Notes: generated from the sequence alone by a model not told the origin. Shown: positions 27,796 through 36,783, counted from the first letter of the stretch. The stretch: DNA of 64,000 nucleotides from Saliterribacillus persicus (GCF_003337485.1 NZ_QPJJ01000003.1:124001-188000); one strand, 5' to 3'. Translations and numbers: made by a program.

Positions 27796-30240
27796 TTAAT
27801 TCGTAATATGATAAACGCTGCGCACTTTAAGGTTGTTTTCTAATTTTTCTATATTCATTTCAGGTTTCAATTGATTCTTAGGTAATCTAATTACTCTTGG
27901 TTCATCTTTTGATAAATCAAAGTAGTTATCCGATAAAACTACATCAGCATCTACTAGTAACTCAACATATTTTGTATAAGCCTTTGCAGATACTTCTATC
28001 AAATAGTTATCTAAATCTTCTTGGATGCTTACCTCTAATTGTGGATCTAAGAAATGGAAATGTTTTGTTTTTGTGAACATAACCGTCGCATGACTATAAA
28101 AGATATTTTCTTTATAAAAAATTGCTTCAAAATAAAGGTTTTCTTTTGTTTTATCATTGATAATAGATGAAAAATCTAATTTCTCACAGACTTTTGCAGT
28201 GGAACCCTCCACCTTTACTTCTGTAGAGCCTTGTTCGACTATAGTGGAATCATTAGACCGCAATTTCCATTCAATCCTTCCACTTATAGCTTCTAATTTA
28301 TCATTGGTTACATAAATGGAAACATCAGCTTCTCCTTCTTCTAAAGATAAAAGAATGGGATCATAGAATTTTTTCGCATAATAATGAAGTGCTTTCCATC
28401 TACCAAAGTAATCAATACTTGACCACGAAGCTACTGGCCAACAGTCATTTAATTGCCAATACAATGAGCCCATGCAGCGTCCTAGATTTCTACGCCAATG
28501 CTCTACCCCGTATTTAATGGCTTCTGCTTGCAGTAATTGAGATGTATAAAGCAAGGAATCAAAGTCCTTTGGATACAAAAAGTTTTCAGATAAGTAATAG
28601 AGGATTTTTCCATTCGCATCATCATTCTTTTGATGATTTTCCATTACCTTAGAAAAAATATTACGATCTTCAGGTAATGTAAAACTCTCAACAGTTTTTA
28701 AAGATGGGAATGACTGAAAGCCAAACTCAGAACAAAAACGGAAATAATAATTACGATAATCCGTAAACGGCTTCTGACCATGCCACACTTGCCAGTAATG
28801 AACGTCTCCCACATCCGGGTTTCTTGGCTCATCAAATCCACCCCCAGATGATGGAGAAGAGGACCAATAAAATGTATTCGGATCATACTTTTCAACAACC
28901 TCAGGTAGGATTATCTCAAAAAGCTTTATATAATCTCTGCGCCAATCAGCTTTCTTAGGCCAACCCCAATACTCCATCGCTTCTTCTACTTCATTATTCC
29001 CGCACCAAATACCGAGACAAGCATGGTGTCTAATTCGTTTGATTTGATCAATTGCTTCTTGGACAGCATTTTCTTTGAATTCATCTGTTAAGCGATAAAC
29101 ACTACAAGCATACATAAAATCCTGCCAAACAATAATGCCGTATTGATCACACAATTCAAAGAAATAATCCTCTGGGTAATGACCGCCACCCCATACACGG
29201 ATCATATTAAAATTAGCTTCAACACAGTCTTTAATTAACTGCTCCGTTTTTTCCCTAGAAGTTCTAGGTAATAAGTTATCTTCAGGTATATAATTAGCAC
29301 CCTTCATAAAGATGGGATGCCCATTAATTACAAAAGCAAATGATTTTCCCCATTGATCTTCTTCATGCCTCACATCAATAGTACGTATTCCAATCGGATA
29401 CTGTTTACTATCTAGTTTTCTTTCATTTGAAATGATTTCTATTTCAACCTGATAAAGGGATTGATCCCCGTAACCAGAGGGCCACCACAAACTCGGATTT
29501 TCTATTGGTATAGTGAAATTCAACGAATCTATTTTATGAGTTTGTAATTTCCCATCAGGTGAAGTTAGCTTAAGCAAAAGCTCATCATTTTCAGTTAAAT
29601 CTTTTTCAAGTTCTATATTCAATTCAAGCTGAACTTCTCCTTCGTTATGGTGTTGAAGGATCTGAACATCTTCTATTCGATTTTCGTTCCAAGCCAGTAA
29701 TTCTACATCACGCCAAATTCCGAGGTCCGGAATCTTTGGTCCCCAATCCCAACCAAACATACTGTGCGCCTTTCGTAAATGTTGATAGCCATCCACCGCA
29801 TGGTCTACGCCAATCAGACGATCATTTGCTTGTTTTCGTTGTATATATTGAAGAGGAGAAAATAAGTGAACTTCTATTGTACACATTCCAGCTTCAAGGA
29901 ATGACTTTACAGGAACCTCATAGATGCGGTGCATATTATTGCTCTCTAGAATCAACTGTCCGTTCAAAAAAACTTTTGCAATCGTATCAATTCCATGAAA
30001 CTTCAATGAAAGTTGATCATGCTCTAAAAGCTTTGAATCTACCTCAAATTCCTTTTTAAAAATAAAATCATTTGAAGCAACATCCAAGGCTAACCGCTCA
30101 TTATCCCGATAAAAAGGATCTTCTATTTCCCCTTCGTTTAAAAGCGTATTCATAACGGAAGCGGGTAAAGAAGTCTCATACCATGTGTTATCATTCTGTT
30201 CTTTTAATTTCCATGTGTGATTTAAAGATATTTTTTTCAT
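27796..30240 (-). CDS. GH2 beta-mannosidase
   Basis: 814 residues. An N-terminal sugar-binding jelly roll begins LNHTWKLKEQNDNTWYETSL; immunoglobulin-like domains and a TIM barrel follow. The acid/base Glu is in IWCGNNEVEEA near residue 425 and the nucleophile Glu in FCSEFGFQS near 520. FGWDWGPKIPDLGIWRDVEL is diagnostic for beta-mannosidases rather than beta-galactosidases or glucuronidases. No signal peptide, so it releases mannose from the non-reducing end of imported oligosaccharides. It is the first gene of the GH2-GH113-SGNH operon, with a motif A site about 80 bases upstream. Confidence 0.92.
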   Translation of the reverse strand: MKKISLNHTWKLKEQNDNTWYETSLPASVMNTLLNEGEIEDPFYRDNERLALDVASNDFIFKKEFEVDSKLLEHDQLSLKFHGIDTIAKVFLNGQLILESNNMHRIYEVPVKSFLEAGMCTIEVHLFSPLQYIQRKQANDRLIGVDHAVDGYQHLRKAHSMFGWDWGPKIPDLGIWRDVELLAWNENRIEDVQILQHHNEGEVQLELNIELEKDLTENDELLLKLTSPDGKLQTHKIDSLNFTIPIENPSLWWPSGYGDQSLYQVEIEIISNERKLDSKQYPIGIRTIDVRHEEDQWGKSFAFVINGHPIFMKGANYIPEDNLLPRTSREKTEQLIKDCVEANFNMIRVWGGGHYPEDYFFELCDQYGIIVWQDFMYACSVYRLTDEFKENAVQEAIDQIKRIRHHACLGIWCGNNEVEEAMEYWGWPKKADWRRDYIKLFEIILPEVVEKYDPNTFYWSSSPSSGGGFDEPRNPDVGDVHYWQVWHGQKPFTDYRNYYFRFCSEFGFQSFPSLKTVESFTLPEDRNIFSKVMENHQKNDDANGKILYYLSENFLYPKDFDSLLYTSQLLQAEAIKYGVEHWRRNLGRCMGSLYWQLNDCWPVASWSSIDYFGRWKALHYYAKKFYDPILLSLEEGEADVSIYVTNDKLEAISGRIEWKLRSNDSTIVEQGSTEVKVEGSTAKVCEKLDFSSIINDKTKENLYFEAIFYKENIFYSHATVMFTKTKHFHFLDPQLEVSIQEDLDNYLIEVSAKAYTKYVELLVDADVVLSDNYFDLSKDEPRVIRLPKNQLKPEMNIEKLENNLKVRSVYHITN

Positions 30241-30314
30241 AGGACACCTCGTCTATTTAGTTATTCCAACTTACTTAATTAAATTTATTTTATCACAACA
30301 TTAAGTTACTATAC

Positions 30315-30330
30315 AGTTTATCGATTAAGT
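30315..30330. promoter_or_regulatory. Operator-like palindrome, motif A copy 2 (weak)
   Basis: AGTTTATCGATTAAGT (minus strand ACTTAATCGATAAACT) keeps the TTATCGAT core of the other copies but has weaker outer arms. It lies in the 186-base gap ahead of the GH2 gene, close to a possible minus-strand -10 TATAGT. Confidence 0.5.
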
Positions 30331-30377
30331 AATTATTAATCCTTTTAAAATTCGTGCTATCTGCACAAATCGACCCT

Positions 30378-30412
30378 AAAATATAAACCGTATCGCCTTA
30401 TCGGCAATACGG
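30378..30412 (-). terminator. Terminator of the mannan importer operon
   Basis: 10-bp GC-rich stem CCGTATTGCC/GGCGATACGG with a GATAA loop, then TTTATATTTT on the minus strand, 15 bases after the stop of the second GH113 gene. Confidence 0.9.
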
Positions 30413-30426
30413 CTATGTAGTCTTTC

Positions 30427-31356
30427 TTATTTAGATTGGTAAAATTCACGAATGACCTTCTCTGCTTTTTTTCCAAAAACCGCATAATCACTATCTTTAT
30501 CAGCTTCTATTTCCGGATATAATATCGCCTTCCAATCCCACAAACCAAAACCTTTTACCCAGTCTCTTTTTGCCGTTTTATCAAACATATCAAGATAGAA
30601 CTGTTTTTGCTCTTGTTCATCTATCTGACCATTTAAAGACCAATCATTCGGTACATTAGAAGATCCTTCTCTGCTAGGACATCCGGCTTCTGCAAAGAAA
30701 AATGGTTTATTAAATGGTTTAATAATCTTTTCAATACGATCTAACTGATTATCCCAATCCCCTAAAGGATAATATCCACTTGAAGAAATCACATCGACTT
30801 CATCCCACCAAGCTACATTTCCCTCTTGATATTTATCCGTGTTATACGTAATTAAGCCATCATAAACATTTCTTACATCTCGTATTAATTGACGCCATTC
30901 TTGCTCGCGACGTTCTGTTTGAACCATTTCACACCCTACAATTAACATTTCAGCATTTTTCTCCTGCGCAATTTTAGCATAATGTAATTGATAATCGGTA
31001 TAGCTTTGGAACCATTCATGCCATTTAGGTTCGCAAGGCACATCAATGTCAAAAAAGTTAATATGCGCTCTCCAAATCCCATCACTAGGATTAACTGTTG
31101 GTTTAATCATTATCTTAAGCTCTAAAGAACGCGCGTAATCTATCATTTCTATTAATTCTTCATCTGTAACCATATGTGGCCCTTTATATATAACTTCTGT
31201 TGAAAAAGCAGTAGCTTGATTAGCAGCTAAAGCAAAAATAACATAATCACTTGCTGTTCTTTCCTTCATTAAACGCAAGGATTCCTTCGCTTCAGGCCTT
31301 TTAAAATCACCTTTTTTAGCTCCCCAACCAAAAGTAAAACCTTTGATGTAATCCAT
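30427..31356 (-). CDS. GH113 beta-mannanase-like enzyme (copy 2)
   Basis: 309 residues, a paralogue of the protein at 26797-27777 with the same block order: GFTFGWGAKKGDFKRPEA at the N-terminus, acid/base Glu143 (IVGCEM), nucleophile Glu223 (FFAEAGC) and GLWDWKAILYPE near the end. No signal peptide. It is the last gene of the importer operon, 12 bases after the second permease, so it probably acts on freshly imported manno-oligosaccharides. The pair is diverged enough to suggest different chain-length or branching preferences (inference). Confidence 0.85.
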   Translation of the reverse strand: MDYIKGFTFGWGAKKGDFKRPEAKESLRLMKERTASDYVIFALAANQATAFSTEVIYKGPHMVTDEELIEMIDYARSLELKIMIKPTVNPSDGIWRAHINFFDIDVPCEPKWHEWFQSYTDYQLHYAKIAQEKNAEMLIVGCEMVQTERREQEWRQLIRDVRNVYDGLITYNTDKYQEGNVAWWDEVDVISSSGYYPLGDWDNQLDRIEKIIKPFNKPFFFAEAGCPSREGSSNVPNDWSLNGQIDEQEQKQFYLDMFDKTAKRDWVKGFGLWDWKAILYPEIEADKDSDYAVFGKKAEKVIREFYQSK

Positions 31357-31368
31357 ACATATTCTCCT

Positions 31369-32199
31369 TTATTTAACTGAACCTGAAGTTAAGCCGTTGT
31401 ATATATATCGTTGCAAGGAGATAAAAGCAATAAACGTTGGTATTATCGCCAGCATGATTCCCGCACTAATAACTTCCCATTCTGAACCATATGGGCCTTT
31501 AAATTTAAATAACGCTGTTGAAATAACATGCAAATCGGTTTTCGGCATATACAAGAACGGTGTGTAAAAGTCGTTGTATACGTTTATTCCCTTAACGATT
31601 ATTACAGTTACTATTGCTGGAGCTAACAATGGTAAGATAATTTTTCTATAAATAGTGAAATAGGACGCACCATCTAACATCGCCGATTCATCAAGCGATA
31701 CAGAGATAGAATTCATAAATTGCAAGAAAATATAGATTGCAATAATATCTGTACCTAAATACAAAACAATAGCCGCCCACATGGTATTAAATAACCCTAA
31801 AGCATTTACAATTTGAAAGGTAGCAACTTGAGTAGTAACACCTGGTATTAAGGTTGCTAACAAGAAACCGCCTAAAATTAATTTACTACCTCTAAATTTA
31901 AATCGATTTAAAACAAACGCTACCATCGATCCAATAAGAGTCGTTCCAATTATAGAAATGATTAATATAATCATTGTATTTTTAAAACCAGTAAGCATAT
32001 TTCCTTCAACAAATGCACGCTTGAAATTTTCAATATTTGTCCAATCACTTGGAGGTGTTAGAGGACCTGTTGCTGTATATTCCGTGCCTGTTTTAAAGGC
32101 AGCAAACAAAACAACTAGGATTGGTATGATTGCCACCGCTGCACCTAATATTAATGAAACGTATTTAATAATCGTCCCTGAAAGGTATCTCTTTTTCAT
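31369..32199 (-). CDS. CUT1 ABC permease, MalG-like (mannan importer)
   Basis: 276 residues, six membrane segments. The EAA loop is SLDESAMLDGASYFTIYRKI. A GGAGG six bases upstream marks ATG 32199, two bases beyond the stop codon of the MalF-like gene, so the two are coupled; an in-frame TTG at 32217 would overlap the ribosome binding site. It forms the membrane channel with the MalF-like subunit. No ATPase is encoded nearby, so a shared MsmX-type subunit is expected. Confidence 0.92.
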   Translation of the reverse strand: MKKRYLSGTIIKYVSLILGAAVAIIPILVVLFAAFKTGTEYTATGPLTPPSDWTNIENFKRAFVEGNMLTGFKNTMIILIISIIGTTLIGSMVAFVLNRFKFRGSKLILGGFLLATLIPGVTTQVATFQIVNALGLFNTMWAAIVLYLGTDIIAIYIFLQFMNSISVSLDESAMLDGASYFTIYRKIILPLLAPAIVTVIIVKGINVYNDFYTPFLYMPKTDLHVISTALFKFKGPYGSEWEVISAGIMLAIIPTFIAFISLQRYIYNGLTSGSVK

Positions 32200-32200
32200 A

Positions 32201-33073
32201 TTAATCCTCCTCCCCAAAGAATCTTCTTTGAAGTACTGTCACAATGATAACAATAAATAGTAAGATTACAGCCATCGCGGAAGCCAGCCCAATTTTTCCG
32301 TATTTAAATGCTGTGTCAACAGTTTGGATAACAAATGTGGCACTTCCGTTTGAACCACCAGTCATGATATACGGGATTTCAAATGCGCTTAGTGCACCAC
32401 TTATTGCCAAGATTAGGTTTAAAGAGATAATAATGCGAATACTTGGCATTATTATATAAAGGAATTGTTGAAAACGGTTTGCTCCATCAATTTCTGCCGC
32501 TTCATATATTTCACCAGAAATAGATGAAATAGCTCCTAAAAAGATAATGAAGTTAAAACCCATGTATCTCCAGACAGAAGTTCCTGCTAAAGAGATATTA
32601 ATAACATCTGGATTCCCTAACCAATATAGCGTGAAATCGCCTAGGCCAAGGAATTGCATCACTGTATCTAAACCACCATCAGGACGGAAAAATAATAAGA
32701 ACATAAAACCAATCGCAACCCCATTAAGTAAATAAGGGAAAAAGATAGCACCTTTGAAGAAATTTTTATAGCGCACTTTAAAACTTAAAATTGTTGCAAA
32801 GTAAAGTGCCAATGCCATCTGAACGAAGGTACCAAAGAAATAGTACAAACTTACCGTGAAAACCCTAAAGTACTCTGGATCTGTAAATACCGTTTTATAA
32901 TTCTCAAGCCCCAGAAATTCTTTCTCACTAAATCCGTTCCAATCAGTAAAACTGTACCAAAACATATTTGCAACTGGTAAAAATGAAAAAGTTGCAAGTA
33001 GTGTTAATGGGACAATTAAAAAGGATACAATAATAACAATTCGTTGTGATTTATAAGACAGCTTTGAAAACAT
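32201..33073 (-). CDS. CUT1 ABC permease, MalF-like (mannan importer)
   Basis: 290 residues with six membrane segments and the EAA loop EIYEAAEIDGANRFQQFLYI. It is the partner of the downstream MalG-like subunit in an oligosaccharide importer. A stem-loop at 33190-33222 separates it from the binding-protein gene, which probably lets the binding protein be made in excess. Gene content around it (GH113, GH2, GH130, GH36) points to galactomanno- or glucomanno-oligosaccharides as cargo. Confidence 0.92.
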   Translation of the reverse strand: MFSKLSYKSQRIVIIVSFLIVPLTLLATFSFLPVANMFWYSFTDWNGFSEKEFLGLENYKTVFTDPEYFRVFTVSLYYFFGTFVQMALALYFATILSFKVRYKNFFKGAIFFPYLLNGVAIGFMFLLFFRPDGGLDTVMQFLGLGDFTLYWLGNPDVINISLAGTSVWRYMGFNFIIFLGAISSISGEIYEAAEIDGANRFQQFLYIIMPSIRIIISLNLILAISGALSAFEIPYIMTGGSNGSATFVIQTVDTAFKYGKIGLASAMAVILLFIVIIVTVLQRRFFGEED

Positions 33074-33189
33074 AATTTATTGTCGCACCTCCTAGTAAAA
33101 ACTAAAGGAAATTGAAAGCTTATCTTTCAGTCTTTCATTTAATTTTCACTTTTCTCTTTAAAAATCTTTTCTGTTTATAAAATATAAGT

Positions 33190-33222
33190 AGCACTACCCA
33201 CCACTATTAGGTGAATAGTGCT
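33190..33222 (-). other. Stem-loop after the binding-protein gene
   Basis: 13-bp stem (33190-33202 with 33210-33222, two G-U pairs in the RNA) and a 7-base loop, 13 bases after the binding-protein stop codon. There is no T run on the minus strand, so partial termination or mRNA protection is more likely than full termination. Confidence 0.7.
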
Positions 33223-33234
33223 CTTAGTTAAAAC

Positions 33235-34611
33235 TTACTCATTCACTACTTTTTCATAAGCCTCAGACCAATCGGCATTCCAATCACTCATCACATCGTC
33301 AAATGACTGGTCACGGTTACCAATAGCAGCTTCGATTAGGATCTTTTTGTTTGGCTCTAACCAAAGTCCAACTTCTGATTCTTTATCGATTTCATCAAGT
33401 AAACCCTTTTTATCTTCAGGAGCAGGTGTTAGCATAGAGAATTGCCATCCTTCTTCTTCACCTGCAGCAAGTGCTTCAGGTAATGGAAGATCTTTAGATG
33501 CACTAATACCTCCAGCCTGTTCTACAGAGTATCCTGATTCGTGAATGAACCAATCAACCCAAGCAAAAGCAGCTTCTTTTTGCTCACTATTTTTATTAAT
33601 AGAAATATTTAAGTCAGCACCAAGAGAGAAGATTGTTTCTTCTGCATCAGATGGGAAAGGCATAATTGCGATATCGTCAGCATTGTCACCAGCGCCTTGA
33701 ATTTGCTCAAGCGCCCAAGAACCTAATACCATCGTTGCAATTTCACCATTGTTCATACGTGACTTCGATGCTTCCCAGTCTGTTGTTAAAGGATCATTTT
33801 CAATTAATCCTTGTTCAGCAACATCATACATAAGTTTGTAATGATCGTAATGTGGATCTCCCTCATCAAAAGGTGTAGGGTCATCTAACATATCAACATT
33901 GTAATAGTCTACGCTACCAGCAGTTGTCGTTACAGCACCTTCCCATTGTGTTAACGGCCAACCAGCTGCATAGTTTGTATATAGAGGCGTAGCATCTGTA
34001 TTTTCTTTAACTTTTGTTAAAGCATCGATGAATTCAGCTTGTGTACCTGGAATTCCTTCCACACCTGCTTCTTCAAATACTGCTTTATTATAAATAATAC
34101 CAGTATAGGTTACAGCGATTGGAATACCATACACTGTTCCATCTACCGCACGTTCTTCTACACCTAAGTAATTTTCTTCCATTTCATCTAATTGTCCCAT
34201 CGGCTCAAAGAAATTCGGAATATCTTCGATTGGAACTTGTACAGGTAAATACTGCACATCACCATAGTCTTCTGTATTCATACGAGGCATGATTTCTCCA
34301 CCGTAATCAGTAAGTGCTTCGAAATTGACTTCTACATTTGGATATTTTTCATTAAATTGAGATTTGTAATCCTGATATACGCTATCCACGATATCAGTTC
34401 TGTGTGTAATTACAGTAATATCTCCTTCAATGTCTTCTGGTGCTTTTTCTTTCCAAGCTTCATATAATGGTGCATCATCGCTTCCAGCTTCTTCTCCATT
34501 ATCTCCACCGTTGTCACCGCTTGTATTTTCTTCATTATCGGAAGAACAACCAGCAATAACGCCTAACATTAATAAAACACTTGCCAAAAACAATAATAAT
34601 TTCTTATTCAT
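33235..34611 (-). CDS. CUT1 solute-binding lipoprotein (manno-oligosaccharides, inferred)
   Basis: 458 residues. Signal peptide MNKKLLLFLASVLLMLGVIAGC with lipobox VIAGC, an acidic Asn/Gly/Glu linker, then a family 1 solute-binding fold. It is the extracytoplasmic receptor of the importer and first gene of the binding protein-MalF-MalG-GH113 operon. AAGGAAGGGG precedes the ATG. Its promoter is excellent (34672-34700) and carries two different operator-like palindromes, so it should be among the most strongly induced genes of the locus. Confidence 0.92.
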   Translation of the reverse strand: MNKKLLLFLASVLLMLGVIAGCSSDNEENTSGDNGGDNGEEAGSDDAPLYEAWKEKAPEDIEGDITVITHRTDIVDSVYQDYKSQFNEKYPNVEVNFEALTDYGGEIMPRMNTEDYGDVQYLPVQVPIEDIPNFFEPMGQLDEMEENYLGVEERAVDGTVYGIPIAVTYTGIIYNKAVFEEAGVEGIPGTQAEFIDALTKVKENTDATPLYTNYAAGWPLTQWEGAVTTTAGSVDYYNVDMLDDPTPFDEGDPHYDHYKLMYDVAEQGLIENDPLTTDWEASKSRMNNGEIATMVLGSWALEQIQGAGDNADDIAIMPFPSDAEETIFSLGADLNISINKNSEQKEAAFAWVDWFIHESGYSVEQAGGISASKDLPLPEALAAGEEEGWQFSMLTPAPEDKKGLLDEIDKESEVGLWLEPNKKILIEAAIGNRDQSFDDVMSDWNADWSEAYEKVVNE

Positions 34612-34643
34612 GTTTTTTGACCCCTTCCTTATTCTTTTTCGTT

Positions 34644-34659
34644 AAGTTAACGTTAAGTT
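34644..34659. promoter_or_regulatory. Operator-like palindrome, motif A copy 3
   Basis: AAGTTAACGTTAAGTT is nearly perfectly palindromic around CG. It lies 12 bases downstream of the -10 box of the binding-protein gene, where a bound repressor would block initiation. Confidence 0.7.
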
Positions 34660-34671
34660 AATAACAACTTA

Positions 34672-34700
34672 ATAATAACTTGAAACCGGTTTCTAGTCAA
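34672..34700 (-). promoter_or_regulatory. Promoter of the mannan importer operon with CCGG palindrome in the spacer
   Basis: Minus-strand -35 TTGACT (34695-34700), a 17-bp spacer and -10 TATTAT (34672-34677). The spacer contains the perfect 12-bp palindrome GAAACCGGTTTC (34682-34693). A protein bound there would exclude RNA polymerase. Confidence 0.8.
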
Positions 34701-34893
34701 GTCTATTTCATAAAAAATATTAAGTATTTATTTAATATCCTCTAACTAATAACTTTAATTTTTTATCACTTAATAAAGTCCTATGAATTTATCGTTTTAG
34801 TTAATCATATTTTAAAATTATCAATTATATTCTACCTGCATTTTCCTTTCATTTTCTTTCAACAACAAAAGCTAAACTAGCGAATAAACCACA
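34701..34893. other. Non-coding gap upstream of importer promoter
   Basis: AT-rich sequence between the importer promoter and the terminator of the LacI-DUF624 unit. No cre site, gene or repeat is recognisable. Confidence 0.5.
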
Positions 34894-34939
34894 AAAAAAC
34901 CATGGCAGCCAGTCTATGTGGCTAGTGCCATGGTTTTTT
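34894..34939. terminator. Bidirectional terminator after DUF624 gene
   Basis: 13-bp perfect stem (AAAAAACCATGGC with its partner at 34927-34939) plus inner GCCA/TGGC pairing. A and T runs flank it on both strands, 17 bases past the DUF624 stop codon. Confidence 0.9.
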
Positions 34940-34955
34940 GTTTAAAAGGAGAGAT

Positions 34956-35579
34956 TCATTCGGAAGTAAGTTTTCTTTTTTCTTTGTTTAGAAGTATTGG
35001 TGTTTTAAATCTATTAAAGATAATTACCATCAGGAATCCATAAAGGCAAGGCCCTAATGCAATAAATGCGACGAGGTTCCATGCAAATAATAGATATATC
35101 ACGATGACACTTAGCAAGATATAGAATGTTTGAACAGGATGTTTAATAGTAGACACAAACGCTAAAGCTACTCCAGATCGTATCTGCTCCACATAAAAAA
35201 TTAGGTAATGAAACAAATAACTCAAAATTATTGCTAATAATACACCAAAATAAAACAAGACAATAATCATCGCAACACTATAAGCACTTTCAAATCTATT
35301 CACAAAAAAGAGAAGCACATATAGAATAATTCCGATAACTACTACGATAAAAGATAGCATACGATATTTTTTATAACTGTCATACGATTCACTATAATAC
35401 TCGTTGAGCTCTTTATCTTCATGTTTATCAAGCACATGTTTACTAACTTCTATTAAAGATAATGTTGCGGGAATAAAGCTATATAATACTGCACCACGTA
35501 ATAAGTATCCCCAAAAATAAAAACTGATTCGAATTAAAGTATAAATAAATAAAAATACACGATAAATGGATCCACCCAT
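34956..35579 (-). CDS. DUF624 (YesL-family) membrane protein
   Basis: 207 residues with about five membrane segments. The N-terminal FLFIYTLIRISFYFWGYLLRGA segment and the FIPATLSLIEV block fit the DUF624 family, though it is diverged from the copy at 11725-12396. It lies 74 bases after the LacI-type regulator and ahead of the importer operon, so each CUT1 system in the window has its own DUF624 partner. Function unknown. GGAGGG before ATG 35579 supports the start. Confidence 0.75.
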   Translation of the reverse strand: MGGSIYRVFLFIYTLIRISFYFWGYLLRGAVLYSFIPATLSLIEVSKHVLDKHEDKELNEYYSESYDSYKKYRMLSFIVVVIGIILYVLLFFVNRFESAYSVAMIIVLFYFGVLLAIILSYLFHYLIFYVEQIRSGVALAFVSTIKHPVQTFYILLSVIVIYLLFAWNLVAFIALGPCLYGFLMVIIFNRFKTPILLNKEKRKLTSE

Positions 35580-35653
35580 TCTATCCCTCCATCATCTATT
35601 GGCCTCTAAATACATTAGGAAAACCAAGGTTCAAAATAACCTTGGCTTTAACC

Positions 35654-36661
35654 TTATTTTATATTTTTTACCGATTCTCTGAAAATAATTTTTCCTTTTA
35701 CAGCTACTCTGCCAAACGTAGCATTCGGATCATCCATTTTTTCACAGATGAATTTTACTGCATTTTTCGCCATTTCTTCGATATCTACTTCAACCGTAGT
35801 CAGATTGGGAGATGTTAGTGTCGCATAAATATCGTTATCAAATCCTACAACAGAGCAATCCTCAGGCACCTTAAAACCACTCTTTTGGAGTTTTTCCATT
35901 AATAGATGTGCTACCTGATCACAGTTACAAACAAATGCAGTAGGCATTTGTTTCGGGAATTCCATGTCCACATATGTCCCCCGATCGTCCCGGTCTTTAA
36001 TTACATAATCATCTTTTAAGGTAATTTTGTGTTCTAATAATGATTTATAATAGCCTAAAAACCGATCCTGGATACTACTTGTTGAAAATAAATTCCCAAC
36101 ATAAGCAATGTCCTTATGCCCTTGTTGAATAAGGTAATTGGTTAGCTCATACGCGCCGTAAAAATTATCTGTAATGACAGCATCGACATCTCCATTTTCA
36201 TCATAAAAATCAAGGAAAACAAGTGGCATATCGATGGTCTGCATCAAATCACTATAAGCTCTACTTGGCTGACCTAGCATAATAAATCCATCTACTCTTC
36301 GTTCGTGATAGATTCTTGGTAACCTAAGCTGATCTTCATCTTCATTTGGAAGTATATGAATAATGCCATAATATCCTCTTTCCTCAAGAATCTGTGTTAT
36401 ATTTTGATATACTTTCAAATAGAAGGACTGCGTCATGCCAGTAAATCTTTCCGGAATAACGACACATATATTATAGGACCTACCATCCTTCATTGATTTA
36501 GCCATAGTATTATAACGATAGCCCATTTTCTCAGCAAGTGACTTAATTTTTTCTTTTAACTCATCACTTACACCATCTTTATCATTCAGCGCTTTTGAAA
36601 CTGTCACACTGCTCACATTTAGTTTTTCAGCGATATCTTTCATCGTGACGTTCGTCTTCAA
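35654..36661 (-). CDS. LacI-family transcriptional regulator
   Basis: About 335 residues. The N-terminal LacI HTH reads VTMKDIAEKLNVSSVTVSKALN; the hinge is NTMAKSMKDG, with Met where LacI-type hinges usually carry the minor-groove Leu. A periplasmic-binding-protein-like effector domain follows (CVVIPERFTG at the start, VVGFDNDIYATLTSPNLTTV near the end). GTG 36670 is in frame, but GAGG spacing favours TTG 36661. Central in the mannan region, it is the obvious candidate to bind one of the two operator-like palindromes found at five promoters here. The effector is probably a manno-oligosaccharide or breakdown product (inference). Confidence 0.9.
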   Translation of the reverse strand: MKTNVTMKDIAEKLNVSSVTVSKALNDKDGVSDELKEKIKSLAEKMGYRYNTMAKSMKDGRSYNICVVIPERFTGMTQSFYLKVYQNITQILEERGYYGIIHILPNEDEDQLRLPRIYHERRVDGFIMLGQPSRAYSDLMQTIDMPLVFLDFYDENGDVDAVITDNFYGAYELTNYLIQQGHKDIAYVGNLFSTSSIQDRFLGYYKSLLEHKITLKDDYVIKDRDDRGTYVDMEFPKQMPTAFVCNCDQVAHLLMEKLQKSGFKVPEDCSVVGFDNDIYATLTSPNLTTVEVDIEEMAKNAVKFICEKMDDPNATFGRVAVKGKIIFRESVKNIK

Positions 36662-36783
36662 TTTGTCCACCTCAATAATATACTACTTTATACCTTGCTC
36701 ATATAATAACATTTTTTAACTTAAAATGCTTGAATAATTTACTTTTTACTAAGGCAATCAAGGAGCAGAATGACAGAAAAATG

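Noticed and set aside
34641-34680. Apparent tandem GTTAAGTTAA direct repeats, considered as iterons or a CRISPR-like array
   Set aside because: Only two and a half short units; better explained as the operator palindrome AAGTTAACGTTAAGTT plus the -10 region.
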